Below, one piece after another: positions 44,232-52,238 of a stretch of DNA of 64,000 nucleotides; within the stretch, counting starts at the first letter, position 1, and every line of letters begins with the position of its first letter. Both the position numbers and the translations under genes were made by a program. Below the pieces are notes generated by a model. That model ran no database searches. It saw nothing but the letters and a program-made list of their open reading frames with translations, and was not told the origin of the DNA. The DNA is from Brachybacterium sp. EE-P12 (lineage in GTDB: Bacteria > Actinomycetota > Actinomycetes > Actinomycetales > Dermabacteraceae), in NCBI RefSeq assembly GCF_003711805.1, contig NZ_QXCP01000004.1:310001-374000 (forward strand), written 5' to 3'.

Positions 44232-45925
44232 GCCTCCTCCTTGGTGGCGGCGTGGTACGAGGGGATCGCGACCGCGTTGAAGGTGATGCCGCTCAGCTGC
44301 GGGGACTGCACGTAGATGCGCTGCACGTTCTGCTCGAGCGGGATGAAGTAGGCCTGCTCGAGCACGTGGCGGGACAGCTCCTCGACCACGCCGGCGCGCT
44401 CCTCGCGAGAGGCGGCGCCGGCGACCTCGTCCCGCAGCCGCACCAGCTCCGCATCGGAGGAGCCGGTCTGGAACCAGTCCTCGCCCTCGTCGGTGATGAC
44501 CCCGGCGACCGTGCCCACGTCCACGAAGCTGCGGGTCACCTCCTGCACGCCCTGCGTCGGGTCGTTGGTGACCCGTTCGGTGTAGGTGGGGATGTCGAGC
44601 TTCTGGGTGCGCACGCGGATGCCGAGCCGGCCCAGGTGCTGGCTGATCAGCTCCGCCTCGGGCACCGAGCCGGTGAGATACGGGGTGGGGTAGATCGTGA
44701 ATCCGAGCTCCACGCCGTCCTTCGCGCGGAAGCCCTCCGCGGTGCGCTCGGTCCATCCGGCCTCGTCCAGCAGCTGCGTGGCGAGCTCCGGATCGTAGGC
44801 GAACAGCTCGGTGAGGTCGGTCGTCTCCGGCACCCCGGCCTGCAGCCAGCTGGTCGCCGGCTCCCAGGCGTCGGTGAACACGGTGCGCAGGATCTCCGCA
44901 CGGTCGATGCCGCGGGTGACCGCCTGACGCACGCGCACGTCGTCGAAGGGGGCGACCTGCGTGCGCAGGCTGTAGCCGTGCACGAAGCCGAGATACCGCG
45001 GCACCTCGATCGTGAAGCCGGCCTCGGTGAAGGAGTCCAGCACCTGCGGGTTCACGTTGTAGGCGAGGTCGGTCTGACCCGCGCGCGCCGCCGAGGCGCG
45101 CAGGGTGTCGTCCGGCAGCACGGTGAAGGTGATCGCGGAGAGCCTCGCCGGGCCCGTCGCGCCGAGCACCTCCGGCGCCCAGTCGTAGTCCTCGCGGCGC
45201 ACCAGGCGCACCCGCTGCCGCGGCTCCCAGCTCTCGAGCACGAAGGGGCCCGATCCGATCTGGTGCGCGAGGTCCGCCTGCTCCTCGAGGGAGAGCGCGA
45301 GGGAGGAGGGCGCCATCAGCTGGCAGCCGTGATAGCCGAGGGTGGGCAGGAAGGACAGCGTCGGCGCGGTGAAGGTGACCCGCACGGTCAGGGGATCCAG
45401 CGCCTCGGCGCCCTCGTAGGTGCCGCCGGGGAACAGGCCCACCCTCGCCAGCCCCTCCTCGGGCCGGCCGACGGCCCAGGCCTCGAGGTTCGCGAGCACC
45501 GCGGCGGCGTCCAGCGGCGTGCCGTCGGAGAAGGTCACGCCGCCCCGCAGGTGGAGCACGTACTCGGTCGCGTCCTCGTTCTGCTCCCAGTGCGTGGCGA
45601 TCCAGGGGGAGACGGTGCCCTCGGCGTCGGTGTGGACGAGCTTGTCGGTCAGCTGCTGCCACACGTTCGCCTCGTAGCTGGAGATCGCGCTCTGGGAGGG
45701 GACCCAGCCGCCGTCGAGGTTCGAGATGAGGAAGCTCAGCTCGAGGTCGTCCTCGGGGCTCGCGGGACCGCCGTCGGCGCGGGCGCCGTCGAGCGCGCAG
45801 CCTGCCAGCGGCAGCGCCGCCAGGCCCAGCGCGCCCGCGCTGATCCCCTGCAGCAGCCGCCGACGGCTCGGTGCGGCCGTACTCGCGGGGCCGACGGCCG
45901 CCTGCGCATCGGGGCGCGGGGTCAT
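44228..45925 (-). CDS. Peptide-type ABC transporter substrate-binding lipoprotein (family 5)
   Basis: A 565-residue binding protein with an N-terminal lipoprotein signal preceded by a twin-Arg-type motif (SRRRLLQG), with lipobox PLAGC. The body is a DppA/OppA type fold: YVLHLRGGVTFSDGTPL and VRQAVTRGIDRAEIL are the SBP_bac_5 blocks. It binds peptides, opines or similar amides outside the cell and passes them to DppBC. Located between the aminotransferase and DppB genes, overlapping each by 4 nt. Confidence 0.9.
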   Translation of the reverse strand: MTPRPDAQAAVGPASTAAPSRRRLLQGISAGALGLAALPLAGCALDGARADGGPASPEDDLELSFLISNLDGGWVPSQSAISSYEANVWQQLTDKLVHTDAEGTVSPWIATHWEQNEDATEYVLHLRGGVTFSDGTPLDAAAVLANLEAWAVGRPEEGLARVGLFPGGTYEGAEALDPLTVRVTFTAPTLSFLPTLGYHGCQLMAPSSLALSLEEQADLAHQIGSGPFVLESWEPRQRVRLVRREDYDWAPEVLGATGPARLSAITFTVLPDDTLRASAARAGQTDLAYNVNPQVLDSFTEAGFTIEVPRYLGFVHGYSLRTQVAPFDDVRVRQAVTRGIDRAEILRTVFTDAWEPATSWLQAGVPETTDLTELFAYDPELATQLLDEAGWTERTAEGFRAKDGVELGFTIYPTPYLTGSVPEAELISQHLGRLGIRVRTQKLDIPTYTERVTNDPTQGVQEVTRSFVDVGTVAGVITDEGEDWFQTGSSDAELVRLRDEVAGAASREERAGVVEELSRHVLEQAYFIPLEQNVQRIYVQSPQLSGITFNAVAIPSYHAATKEEA

Positions 45926-47181
45926 CGGCGGGCCTCCGGGGCGGTGAGCGCGGCGATCAGCCGCTCGGCGCCGACGGCGAGCGCCTCCTCGTCGAGGTGG
46001 CTGAATCCCAGGCGCAGCCGTCCGTGGTCCTCCTCGGAGTCCGCGAGGAAGAAGTACCGTCCCAGCACCGCGTCGGTGCCGAAGCGCTCCCGGGCCAGGC
46101 GCTGCGCCGCGGCGAGGTCGATCCCCTCGTCCAGGACCTGGGCCCACAGGAAGATCCCGCCGGTGCGCTGCGCGGCCCGCACCCCGCCGGGCACGCCCTC
46201 GTCGAGCAGGCGCAGCAGCAGGTCGGCGCGGCGGGCGTAGAGGGTGCGGGCGCGGTCCGCGATGGCGTCGAGCCCGCCGTCCAGCGGGGCGTGGTCCCCG
46301 GCGCCGACGACGCGGGCGACGGTCTCCTGGACCAGCACCGAGGAGTGCTGGTCCTGGTTCGCGCGCAGGCGGGTGACGGGGCCGACGAGCCAGCTGGGCA
46401 GCACCAGGTAGCCCAGGCGCAGACCCGGTCCGAGGATCTTCGAGAAGGTGCGCACCCGCGCGACCAGCTCGGACTGCGTCGAGTAGTCCTCCGGCACCTG
46501 GACGCCGGGGAAGGCGAGACCGGCGTAGGCGTTGTCGGAGACGATCACGAAGCCGTAGTGCTCGGCGAGGGCGAGGAGCCGCTCCCGCTGGAAGGCCGGG
46601 GTGACGACCCCGGTGGGGTTGTGGAAGTCCGGGACCGTGTACAGCAGCTTCGGCCGCGCCCCGGCCTCGAGACGGTCCTCGAGGGAGTCGAGGTCCAGGC
46701 CCTCCGCGGTGAGCGGCAGGGGCAGCACCTCCACCTCGTGATGCTGCAGGTCGCGGAAGATCAGCGGATAGGTCGGATCCTCCACCACGATCCGGTCGCC
46801 GCGATCCAGGAGCGCGTCGAACAGGAGGGAGAGCCCGTGGAAGGCGCCGTTGGTCAGCAGGACGCGGGAGGCGTCCACGCCCTCGCGGCGTGCGACCCAC
46901 TCGCGCAGCGGGGCGACGCCGCCCGGGGTGCTGTACTGCAGGGCGCCGACGAGCGCGGCGGGGTCGCCGGTGAGATCCGCGGCGGCGCGGTGCAGCGCCT
47001 CGAGCGGCAGCGCGTCGGCGCTCGGCGCGCCGCCGAGCAGGGGCACGGCTCCGGGCAGGGCAGCGGCGGTGGAGCGGCCGAAGCCGCGCGAGAGGTCCTC
47101 CCGGGCTCCCAGGCGGGAGAGCAGCCCCGCGGAGAGGCTCTCGGGCGTGAGGAGGGCGGGGTCGAGGGCGGTCGTGCTCAT
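45922..47181 (-). CDS. PLP-dependent aminotransferase, 2-aminoadipate/LysN-like
   Basis: A 419-residue class I aminotransferase of the MocR/2-aminoadipate aminotransferase branch but without an N-terminal GntR domain. ALQYSTPGGVAPLREW, PDFHNPTGVV and the PLP lysine in VRTFSKILGPGLRLGY are conserved. It converts a 2-oxo acid to an amino acid or the reverse. The ATG at 47181 overlaps the FAD-oxidase stop by 1 nt (TGATG), and its own stop overlaps the binding-protein start. In this operon it may act on the 2-oxo acid made by the oxidase. Confidence 0.88.
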   Translation of the reverse strand: MSTTALDPALLTPESLSAGLLSRLGAREDLSRGFGRSTAAALPGAVPLLGGAPSADALPLEALHRAAADLTGDPAALVGALQYSTPGGVAPLREWVARREGVDASRVLLTNGAFHGLSLLFDALLDRGDRIVVEDPTYPLIFRDLQHHEVEVLPLPLTAEGLDLDSLEDRLEAGARPKLLYTVPDFHNPTGVVTPAFQRERLLALAEHYGFVIVSDNAYAGLAFPGVQVPEDYSTQSELVARVRTFSKILGPGLRLGYLVLPSWLVGPVTRLRANQDQHSSVLVQETVARVVGAGDHAPLDGGLDAIADRARTLYARRADLLLRLLDEGVPGGVRAAQRTGGIFLWAQVLDEGIDLAAAQRLARERFGTDAVLGRYFFLADSEEDHGRLRLGFSHLDEEALAVGAERLIAALTAPEARR

Positions 47182-48581
47182 CACAGGGCCTTCCCGGGGT
47201 TGAGGAGGTGCTGGGGGTCGAAGGCGGTCTTGAGCCGCTGCTGGAGTTCGCGTGAGGCGGGGGAGAGCTCGAGGTCGAGCCAGGCGTGCTTGGCGGTGCC
47301 GATGCCGTGCTCGCCGCTGATGGTGCCGCCGAGGTCGAGCGCGGCGCGGACCAGCTCGTCGGCCGCGGCGAGCAGCGGGGCGGGCAGGGGCCCGGCGGCA
47401 TCCCCGTCGGTGCCGGGCAGGGCGAGGGAGGGGTGGAGGTTTCCGTCCCCGGCGTGGGCGATCGCGGAGGCCTCCACGCCGTGGCGGCGGCCGATCTCGG
47501 GCAGGAGCGCGAAGATCTCGCCGAGGCGGGACTTCGGCACCGCGATGTCCTCGCCGAGGCGGTGACCGCCTGCGCCGGAGCCGCGTCCCGAACGGCGCAG
47601 CTCCCACAGGTGCTCGGCCTCGGCCTCGTCCTCGATCGCGCGCACGGTGCCGCCCGCCGCGGTGAGCACGGCGGTGAGATCGGCGAGCTGCTCCTCGATG
47701 CCGTAGCCGTCGAGCTCGATCAGCAGCACGGTGCTCTCGCCCTCGGCGAGGGCGGAGCCGGCGTGCGCGTCGATGTCGGCGAGGGTGGGGCCGTCGAGCA
47801 GCTCGGTCGCGGCGGGGCGCACGGGGCTGCGGGAGATCGCGCCCACGCCCGCGGCCGCGGCGGCGGTCCCGGGGAAGCGCGCGAGCACGGTGCGCCGCGC
47901 GACGGGCAGGGGCCGGATCCGCACGGTCACGGCGGTGATCACGGCGAGGGTCCCCTCGGAGCCGATCAGCAGCTGGGTGAGGTCGAGCCCGGTGACGCCC
48001 TTGATCGAGCGGTGGCCGGTGCGCAGCAGCGTGCCGTCGGCGAGCACGGCCTCGAGGCCGAGCACGGACTCGCGGGTCACGCCGTACTTCGCGCAGTGCA
48101 GACCGCCCGCATTGGTCGCGACGTTCCCGCCGATGGTGGAGAGTCGGGCGCTGGCCGGATCGGGGGCGTGGAAGAAGCCGTGGGGAGCGAGGGCCGCGGA
48201 GAGATCGGCGGTGATCACGCCGGCCTCGACCACGGCGACCTCGTCGAGCACGTCGATCTCGCGGATGCGGGTGAGTCGCTCGAGCCCCAGCACGATCGCG
48301 CCGTGGGTCGGGGCGGCGCCGCCGGAGAGCCCGGAGCCGGCGCCGCGCGGCACCACGGGGGTGCCGGTCTCGTGCGCCAGGCGCAGCACGGCCTGCACCC
48401 CGGCGGTGTCCTCCGGCAGGACCAGGAGGAAGGAGGTGCCGTCGGCGGCCCGGACGGCGACGTCCCCGGTGTAGCGCGGCGCGGGGTCCGCGATCACGGC
48501 CTCCTCGCCGAGCGCGGCGCGCAGGTGCTCCGCGAGCTCGGCGAGGAGGGCGTCGGGGCGGGCGGTGGCGGTGGTCGTCAC
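47181..48581 (-). CDS. FAD-linked 2-hydroxyacid oxidase (GlcD / D-lactate dehydrogenase-like)
   Basis: A 466-residue flavoprotein with an N-terminal FAD-binding domain (PRGAGSGLSGGAAPTHGAIV, then STIGGNVATNAGGLHCAKYG) and a C-terminal FAD oxidase domain ending GTISGEHGIGTAKHAWLD. The family oxidises D-2-hydroxy acids such as D-lactate, glycolate or D-2-hydroxyglutarate to 2-oxo acids. Start GTG 48581 has GGAGA about 8 nt upstream. It is the first gene of the seven-gene peptide-ABC operon. Substrate unresolved. Confidence 0.88.
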   Translation of the reverse strand: MTTTATARPDALLAELAEHLRAALGEEAVIADPAPRYTGDVAVRAADGTSFLLVLPEDTAGVQAVLRLAHETGTPVVPRGAGSGLSGGAAPTHGAIVLGLERLTRIREIDVLDEVAVVEAGVITADLSAALAPHGFFHAPDPASARLSTIGGNVATNAGGLHCAKYGVTRESVLGLEAVLADGTLLRTGHRSIKGVTGLDLTQLLIGSEGTLAVITAVTVRIRPLPVARRTVLARFPGTAAAAAGVGAISRSPVRPAATELLDGPTLADIDAHAGSALAEGESTVLLIELDGYGIEEQLADLTAVLTAAGGTVRAIEDEAEAEHLWELRRSGRGSGAGGHRLGEDIAVPKSRLGEIFALLPEIGRRHGVEASAIAHAGDGNLHPSLALPGTDGDAAGPLPAPLLAAADELVRAALDLGGTISGEHGIGTAKHAWLDLELSPASRELQQRLKTAFDPQHLLNPGKAL

Positions 48582-48640
48582 GGATCGATCTCCAGGGGAC
48601 GCGGGCGTGGGGTCGTGGCCCAGAGTGCGCCCCACCGTGA

Positions 48641-48669
48641 CATAAGCGCAAGTGCTGGCCGTCATAAGC
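48641..48669 (-). promoter_or_regulatory. Two CATAAGC direct repeats upstream of the oxidase operon
   Basis: CATAAGC occurs at 48641-48647 and 48663-48669, starting 22 nt apart (about two helical turns), the pattern of a dimeric or tandem regulator site. They lie 60-90 nt upstream of the oxidase GTG; TTATGT on the minus strand within the proximal copy could be the -10. Confidence 0.35.
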
Positions 48670-48712
48670 CGTCATGCGGTGCTGGTCGGCCACTCGCCCG
48701 CGGGGCCCGGTG

Positions 48713-49813
48713 TCAGCTCCCGGCGTCGTCGCACGCCTCCGGTGGGCGCAGCCCGGTCTTCTCCTCCCCATGGATCGGCACGTGCGCCTCCGGGATGTCC
48801 TCGTAGCTCGCGGGGTCCGAGATCGGCTCGAGATGGGTGAGCACGTGCAGGGTCGGCATCGCCTCCATGAGCTCGTGCTCGAGCCCGTCGATGTAGTCGT
48901 GGCCGCGTTTGACCGTCCAGTCGTCGGGCACCAGCACGTGGACGTTCATGTACTTCTCCTGGCCCGCCTCGCGGGTCTGCAGGCCGTGGAAGGTGACCGT
49001 CCCGTCCATCCGGCGTCGCAGGATCTCCGTGATCACCTCGTGCTCCTCGTCCGGCAGCGCCTTGTCCAGCAGGCCGGAGACCGACTCCGTGATCAGCCCG
49101 ATGCCGGTGACGATGATGTTCACGCCGACCGCGAAGGCCACCAGCGCGTCCAGCCGCTCCCAGCCGGTGAGTGCGACCAGCCCAACGCCGATGAGCACGC
49201 CGGCGCTGGTGATCACGTCGGTCATGAGGTGCTTGCCGTCGGCGCGCAGGGTGATCGAGCCGTGGGTCCGGCCCGCGCGCAGCAGCACGAGCGCGACGGC
49301 GCCGTTGATCAGCGAGGCGACCACGGAGATCGCCAGTCCCCAGCCCAGGTTCTCGAGCGGGCGGGGATTGAGGAAACGCTCCACCGCGGTGACGAGAATG
49401 ACCCCTGCGGCGGCGAAGATCATCACGCCCTCGACCGCGGCGGAGAAGTACTCCGCCTTCGCGCGGCCGTAGAGGAAGCGCTCGGTCGCCGGTCGGATGG
49501 CGACCCGCAGCGCGATCAGCGCGACCACGGCGGCCACCAGGTTCACCACGGACTCGGCGGCGTCGGAGAGCAGGCCCACCGAGCCGGTCAACGCCCAGGC
49601 GCCGGCCTTGAGGGTGATCGTGGTGATCGCGGCGGCGATCGAGAGCCAGGCGAATCTCGTCAGGTCCACCTTCCGGCGGGCGGGGCGGGCGGCGTTCTCG
49701 CTGCGGGTCACAGGTGGTCCTTGCGGGGCGGGTCGGGGGCGAGCTGCGGCTCGGTCGTCGGCGCGGCCCGGCCGGTCGGTGCGCACTGCGGGGTCGCCGG
49801 GGCCGGTGGTCAT
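48713..49813 (-). CDS. Cation diffusion facilitator (CDF) family efflux protein
   Basis: A 366-residue membrane protein, with six predicted helices from about residue 50 to 250 and a cytoplasmic C-terminal metal-sensing domain of about 95 residues (HEVITEILRRRMDGTVTFHG). SVGLLSDAAESVVN and DGKHLMTDVITS hold the conserved acidic/His residues of the transport site. CDF proteins export Zn, Fe, Co or Mn by proton exchange. An alternative GTG at 49711 with an AAGGA site would give 332 residues and drop a Pro/Arg-rich N-terminus; the choice is uncertain. Confidence 0.85.
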   Translation of the reverse strand: MTTGPGDPAVRTDRPGRADDRAAARPRPAPQGPPVTRSENAARPARRKVDLTRFAWLSIAAAITTITLKAGAWALTGSVGLLSDAAESVVNLVAAVVALIALRVAIRPATERFLYGRAKAEYFSAAVEGVMIFAAAGVILVTAVERFLNPRPLENLGWGLAISVVASLINGAVALVLLRAGRTHGSITLRADGKHLMTDVITSAGVLIGVGLVALTGWERLDALVAFAVGVNIIVTGIGLITESVSGLLDKALPDEEHEVITEILRRRMDGTVTFHGLQTREAGQEKYMNVHVLVPDDWTVKRGHDYIDGLEHELMEAMPTLHVLTHLEPISDPASYEDIPEAHVPIHGEEKTGLRPPEACDDAGS

Positions 49814-49841
49814 GGCCGCCATCCTCCCGACGTTTCGTCAG

Positions 49842-50039
49842 TCACGCAACTGATGAAGTGACCGTCATGGTGCGTCCGGCGGAGAGCGGGCCCGCAGCGG
49901 ATCCTCGGCCGAGAGCCTCTGCGAGGCGGGGGACGTCCTGCTCGCCCACGAGCAGATCTCCCTCGCCGCGGTGGTGGGCGTCGCGGACGAGGCGACCCTC
50001 CGCGGCGGCCGGTGCACGGCCGCCGCGATCAGGGGTCAC
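49842..50039 (-). CDS. Small ORF, coupled second in line after the DEAD-box gene
   Basis: A possible 65-codon ORF with strong third-position GC bias that starts with GTG (50039-50037), overlapping the stop of the preceding 54-codon ORF as GTGA. It encodes a His/Glu/Gly-rich stretch (RDAHHRGEGDLLVGEQDVPR) with no recognised domain. The two small ORFs may be pieces of one gene interrupted by a frameshift. Low confidence: no homologue can be checked here and no independent ribosome site is seen. Confidence 0.35.
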   Translation of the reverse strand: MTPDRGGRAPAAAEGRLVRDAHHRGEGDLLVGEQDVPRLAEALGRGSAAGPLSAGRTMTVTSSVA

Positions 50040-50200
50040 TGCACGCAGCGGGCCGGCTCCTCGTCGACGGGGAGCCCCGCCGCAGCGCAGGCGCGGAACC
50101 CGCCGACGAGGTCGGTGGCCCGATGGAGGCCGAGGTCGCGCGGGTCGCGGCCGATGAGCGCCCCGGCGCGCCGACGGCCGCAGCGGCACGCCTCGGTCAC
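50036..50200 (-). CDS. Small Cys-containing ORF overlapping the DEAD-box stop
   Basis: A 54-codon ORF starting GTG at 50200, overlapping the DEAD-box helicase stop as GTGA, as translationally coupled genes elsewhere in this window do. Nearly every codon ends in G or C. The peptide begins VTEACRCGRRRAGALIGRDP and has four Cys residues in pairs (CRC near the start, then single Cys at about 38 and 52), so metal binding is conceivable. It is too short to place in a family by eye. Supported by coupling and codon bias only. Confidence 0.45.
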   Translation of the reverse strand: MTEACRCGRRRAGALIGRDPRDLGLHRATDLVGGFRACAAAGLPVDEEPARCVQ

Positions 50201-51780
50201 CGCCGGCGCCCGGAGGAGAAGGCTGCGAGGCCGCCGCCGACGGTGCTGCCGGAGCCGGAGCCCTCGGAGCTGGTCGAATAGGTTGTAGGGGCGGAGCGGC
50301 CCCGACGGCGCCCGCCGCCGGCGCCCTGATCGCCGCGCCGTCCGCCGCCCTCGCCGCGGCCGCCGGGACGGCCCTGGCCGCCGGAGCGGCCGGAGCCGCC
50401 CTGGCGGTCGGCCTCGCCGCCGCGACCTCGGCCGCCTCCCTGGCCGCCGCGTCCACCCTGACCGCCACGTCCACCCTGGCCGCGGCCGCCCTGACCGGCG
50501 CTCTGGCCGCGACCGCCGCGACCGCGACCGCCCTGGCCGCCGCTGCGGCGCTCGCCGGCCAGGCGCCGCTCGTCCAGCGGGGCCTCCGGCTGGCGCGGCT
50601 CATGGGTCTCGACCCGTTCGCCGGGCGCGAGCTCGGAGAGCACCGGGCTCGTCACCTCCACCCGCTGGTGGTAGGTCGGACTGATCCCGGCCTTGCGCAT
50701 CAGGTCGTTCACGTCGCGCTTCTGGTCCGGGGTCTGGACAGTGATCACCGTCCCGGACTCGCCGGCGCGCGCGGTGCGGCCCGAGCGGTGCAGATAGGCC
50801 TTGTGCTCGACGGGCGGGTCGGCGTGGACCACGAGCGCGACCTCGTCCACGTGGATGCCGCGCGCGGCGATGTCCGTGCACACCATGGTCGTCGCGGTGC
50901 CGGAGCCGAAGGCCTCGAGGTTCCGGGTGCGGGCGTTCTGCGAGAGGTTACCGTGCAGGTCCACCGCGTCGACGCCGCGGGCGGAGAGCTTGCGGGCGAG
51001 GTTCTTCGCGCCGTACTTCGTGCGCGTGAACATGATCGTGCGCCCCGGCGCGGCCGCGAGATCGCGCAGCACATCGAAGCGGGAGGTCGGATCGACCTCG
51101 AGCACGTGGTGCTCCATCGTCCCCACAGGGCTCGTCGCAGGGTCCGCGGAGTGCGTGACCGGATCGTGGAGGAACTCCTTGACCAGCTTGTTCACACCCG
51201 AGTCGAGGGTCGCGGAGAACAGCATGCGCTGCCCCTTGCGCGGGGTCGCCTCGAGGATGCGGCGCACCATGGGCAGGAAGCCCATGTCGGCCATGTGGTC
51301 GGCCTCGTCGATCACGGTGATCTCGATCGCGCCGAGGTCGGCATGACCCTGCCCCATGAGGTCCAGGAGTCGGCCGGGGCAGGCGATGAGCACGTCGACG
51401 CCGCCGGCGAGGGCGTTCACCTGCGGGTTCTGCCCCACGCCGCCGAAGACGACGGCGCTGCGCAGGCCCGAGGCCTTCTCCAGCGGCTTCAGCGAGTCGG
51501 CGATCTGCGAGGCGAGCTCGCGGGTGGGGGCGAGCACGAGCGAGCGCGGCCGACGGGCGGCGCGGCGCTTCGGGGTCTCGAGCAGGCGCGCCACGAGGGG
51601 CAGCAGGAAGGCGTACGTCTTGCCCGAGCCGGTGCGGCCCCGCCCCAGCACGTCGCGGCCGGAGAGGGAGTCCGGCAGGGTCGCGGCCTGGATGGGGGTG
51701 GGCGAGGTGATCCCCAGCGGTGCGAGGGCGCCGGTGAGGGAGGAGGGCACGCCGAGGCGTGCGAAGTCCGGGGAGGTCAC
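50197..51780 (-). CDS. DEAD-box ATP-dependent RNA helicase, RhlE-like
   Basis: A 527-residue helicase: Q motif GITSPTPIQ, Walker A GRTGSGKT, PTRELASQI, VIDEADHM (DEAD), FSATL, DIAARGIHV and HRSGRTARAGESG. The C-terminal ~130 residues form a long RGG/GQG-repeat tail (GGRGQGGRGGQGGRGG style) that binds RNA. Likely a cold-shock or ribosome-assembly helicase in the cytoplasm. I start at GTG 51780, giving VTSPDFARLGVPSSL, which matches family N-termini; a GTG at 51828 would add 16 residues. A long 5' leader is expected from the promoter at 51973-52001. Confidence 0.88.
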   Translation of the reverse strand: MTSPDFARLGVPSSLTGALAPLGITSPTPIQAATLPDSLSGRDVLGRGRTGSGKTYAFLLPLVARLLETPKRRAARRPRSLVLAPTRELASQIADSLKPLEKASGLRSAVVFGGVGQNPQVNALAGGVDVLIACPGRLLDLMGQGHADLGAIEITVIDEADHMADMGFLPMVRRILEATPRKGQRMLFSATLDSGVNKLVKEFLHDPVTHSADPATSPVGTMEHHVLEVDPTSRFDVLRDLAAAPGRTIMFTRTKYGAKNLARKLSARGVDAVDLHGNLSQNARTRNLEAFGSGTATTMVCTDIAARGIHVDEVALVVHADPPVEHKAYLHRSGRTARAGESGTVITVQTPDQKRDVNDLMRKAGISPTYHQRVEVTSPVLSELAPGERVETHEPRQPEAPLDERRLAGERRSGGQGGRGRGGRGQSAGQGGRGQGGRGGQGGRGGQGGGRGRGGEADRQGGSGRSGGQGRPGGRGEGGGRRGDQGAGGGRRRGRSAPTTYSTSSEGSGSGSTVGGGLAAFSSGRRR

Positions 51781-52238
51781 GAAGGGTGATCCGATCTGTG
51801 TGCGATGCACCCCGCACGTCGTCGTCACGGCGGGACCGCGCTCCGCGGTCCTCCCCGGCCGACGCTGTCTCCGTGCGGGGCCTGCCGCTCCACGTGCCCG
51901 ACGCCGTGCGTCGAGGGTGCGGGGCTGCCCGGACGGGACCTGTGCCGCGGCGGGAGGACGGCACTTCGGCTCACCTTACGCGGCGGTCACCACGGGGTCG
52001 ACGCAATGCGCTGCGCGTGTGAGATACCACCGTGTCTCCGTGCTCCGGCCTGCACGGGCGTGCCGTCCTGCGACCTGCGTCGGCTCGCGGGGAGGGCCCT
52101 GCCGCCCCACGATCCTCCAGGTGCGACGGCGCCGGAGGGCGCATCGTCGGCCAGGGTTTCCCACGTTGCATGTCCGAGGGCGATGCGATTGGCTTGGCCT
52201 CGACCGATCACCGCCGATCCCGCGCCAGGAGCCTCCTG
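51781..52238. other. Divergent intergenic region between helicase and GH2 genes
   Basis: The 458-nt stretch holds no gene I can support; the frames across it are Cys/Arg/Pro-rich shadows. It contains the helicase promoter (51973-52001), a near-inverted repeat GAGATAC/GTGTCTC at 52021-52038, and a weak TTGCAT-N17-TTGGCT promoter-like pair near 52163-52191 facing GH2. Confidence 0.5.
51973..52001 (-). promoter_or_regulatory. Promoter of the DEAD-box helicase gene
   Basis: Minus strand: TCGACC -35 (52001-51996), 17-nt spacer, TAAGGT -10 (51978-51973). It gives a leader of about 185 nt to the GTG at 51780, a length that fits post-transcriptional (temperature or autoregulatory) control of such helicases. 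The same TCGACC-N17 geometry occurs in the GH36 promoter. Confidence 0.4.
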
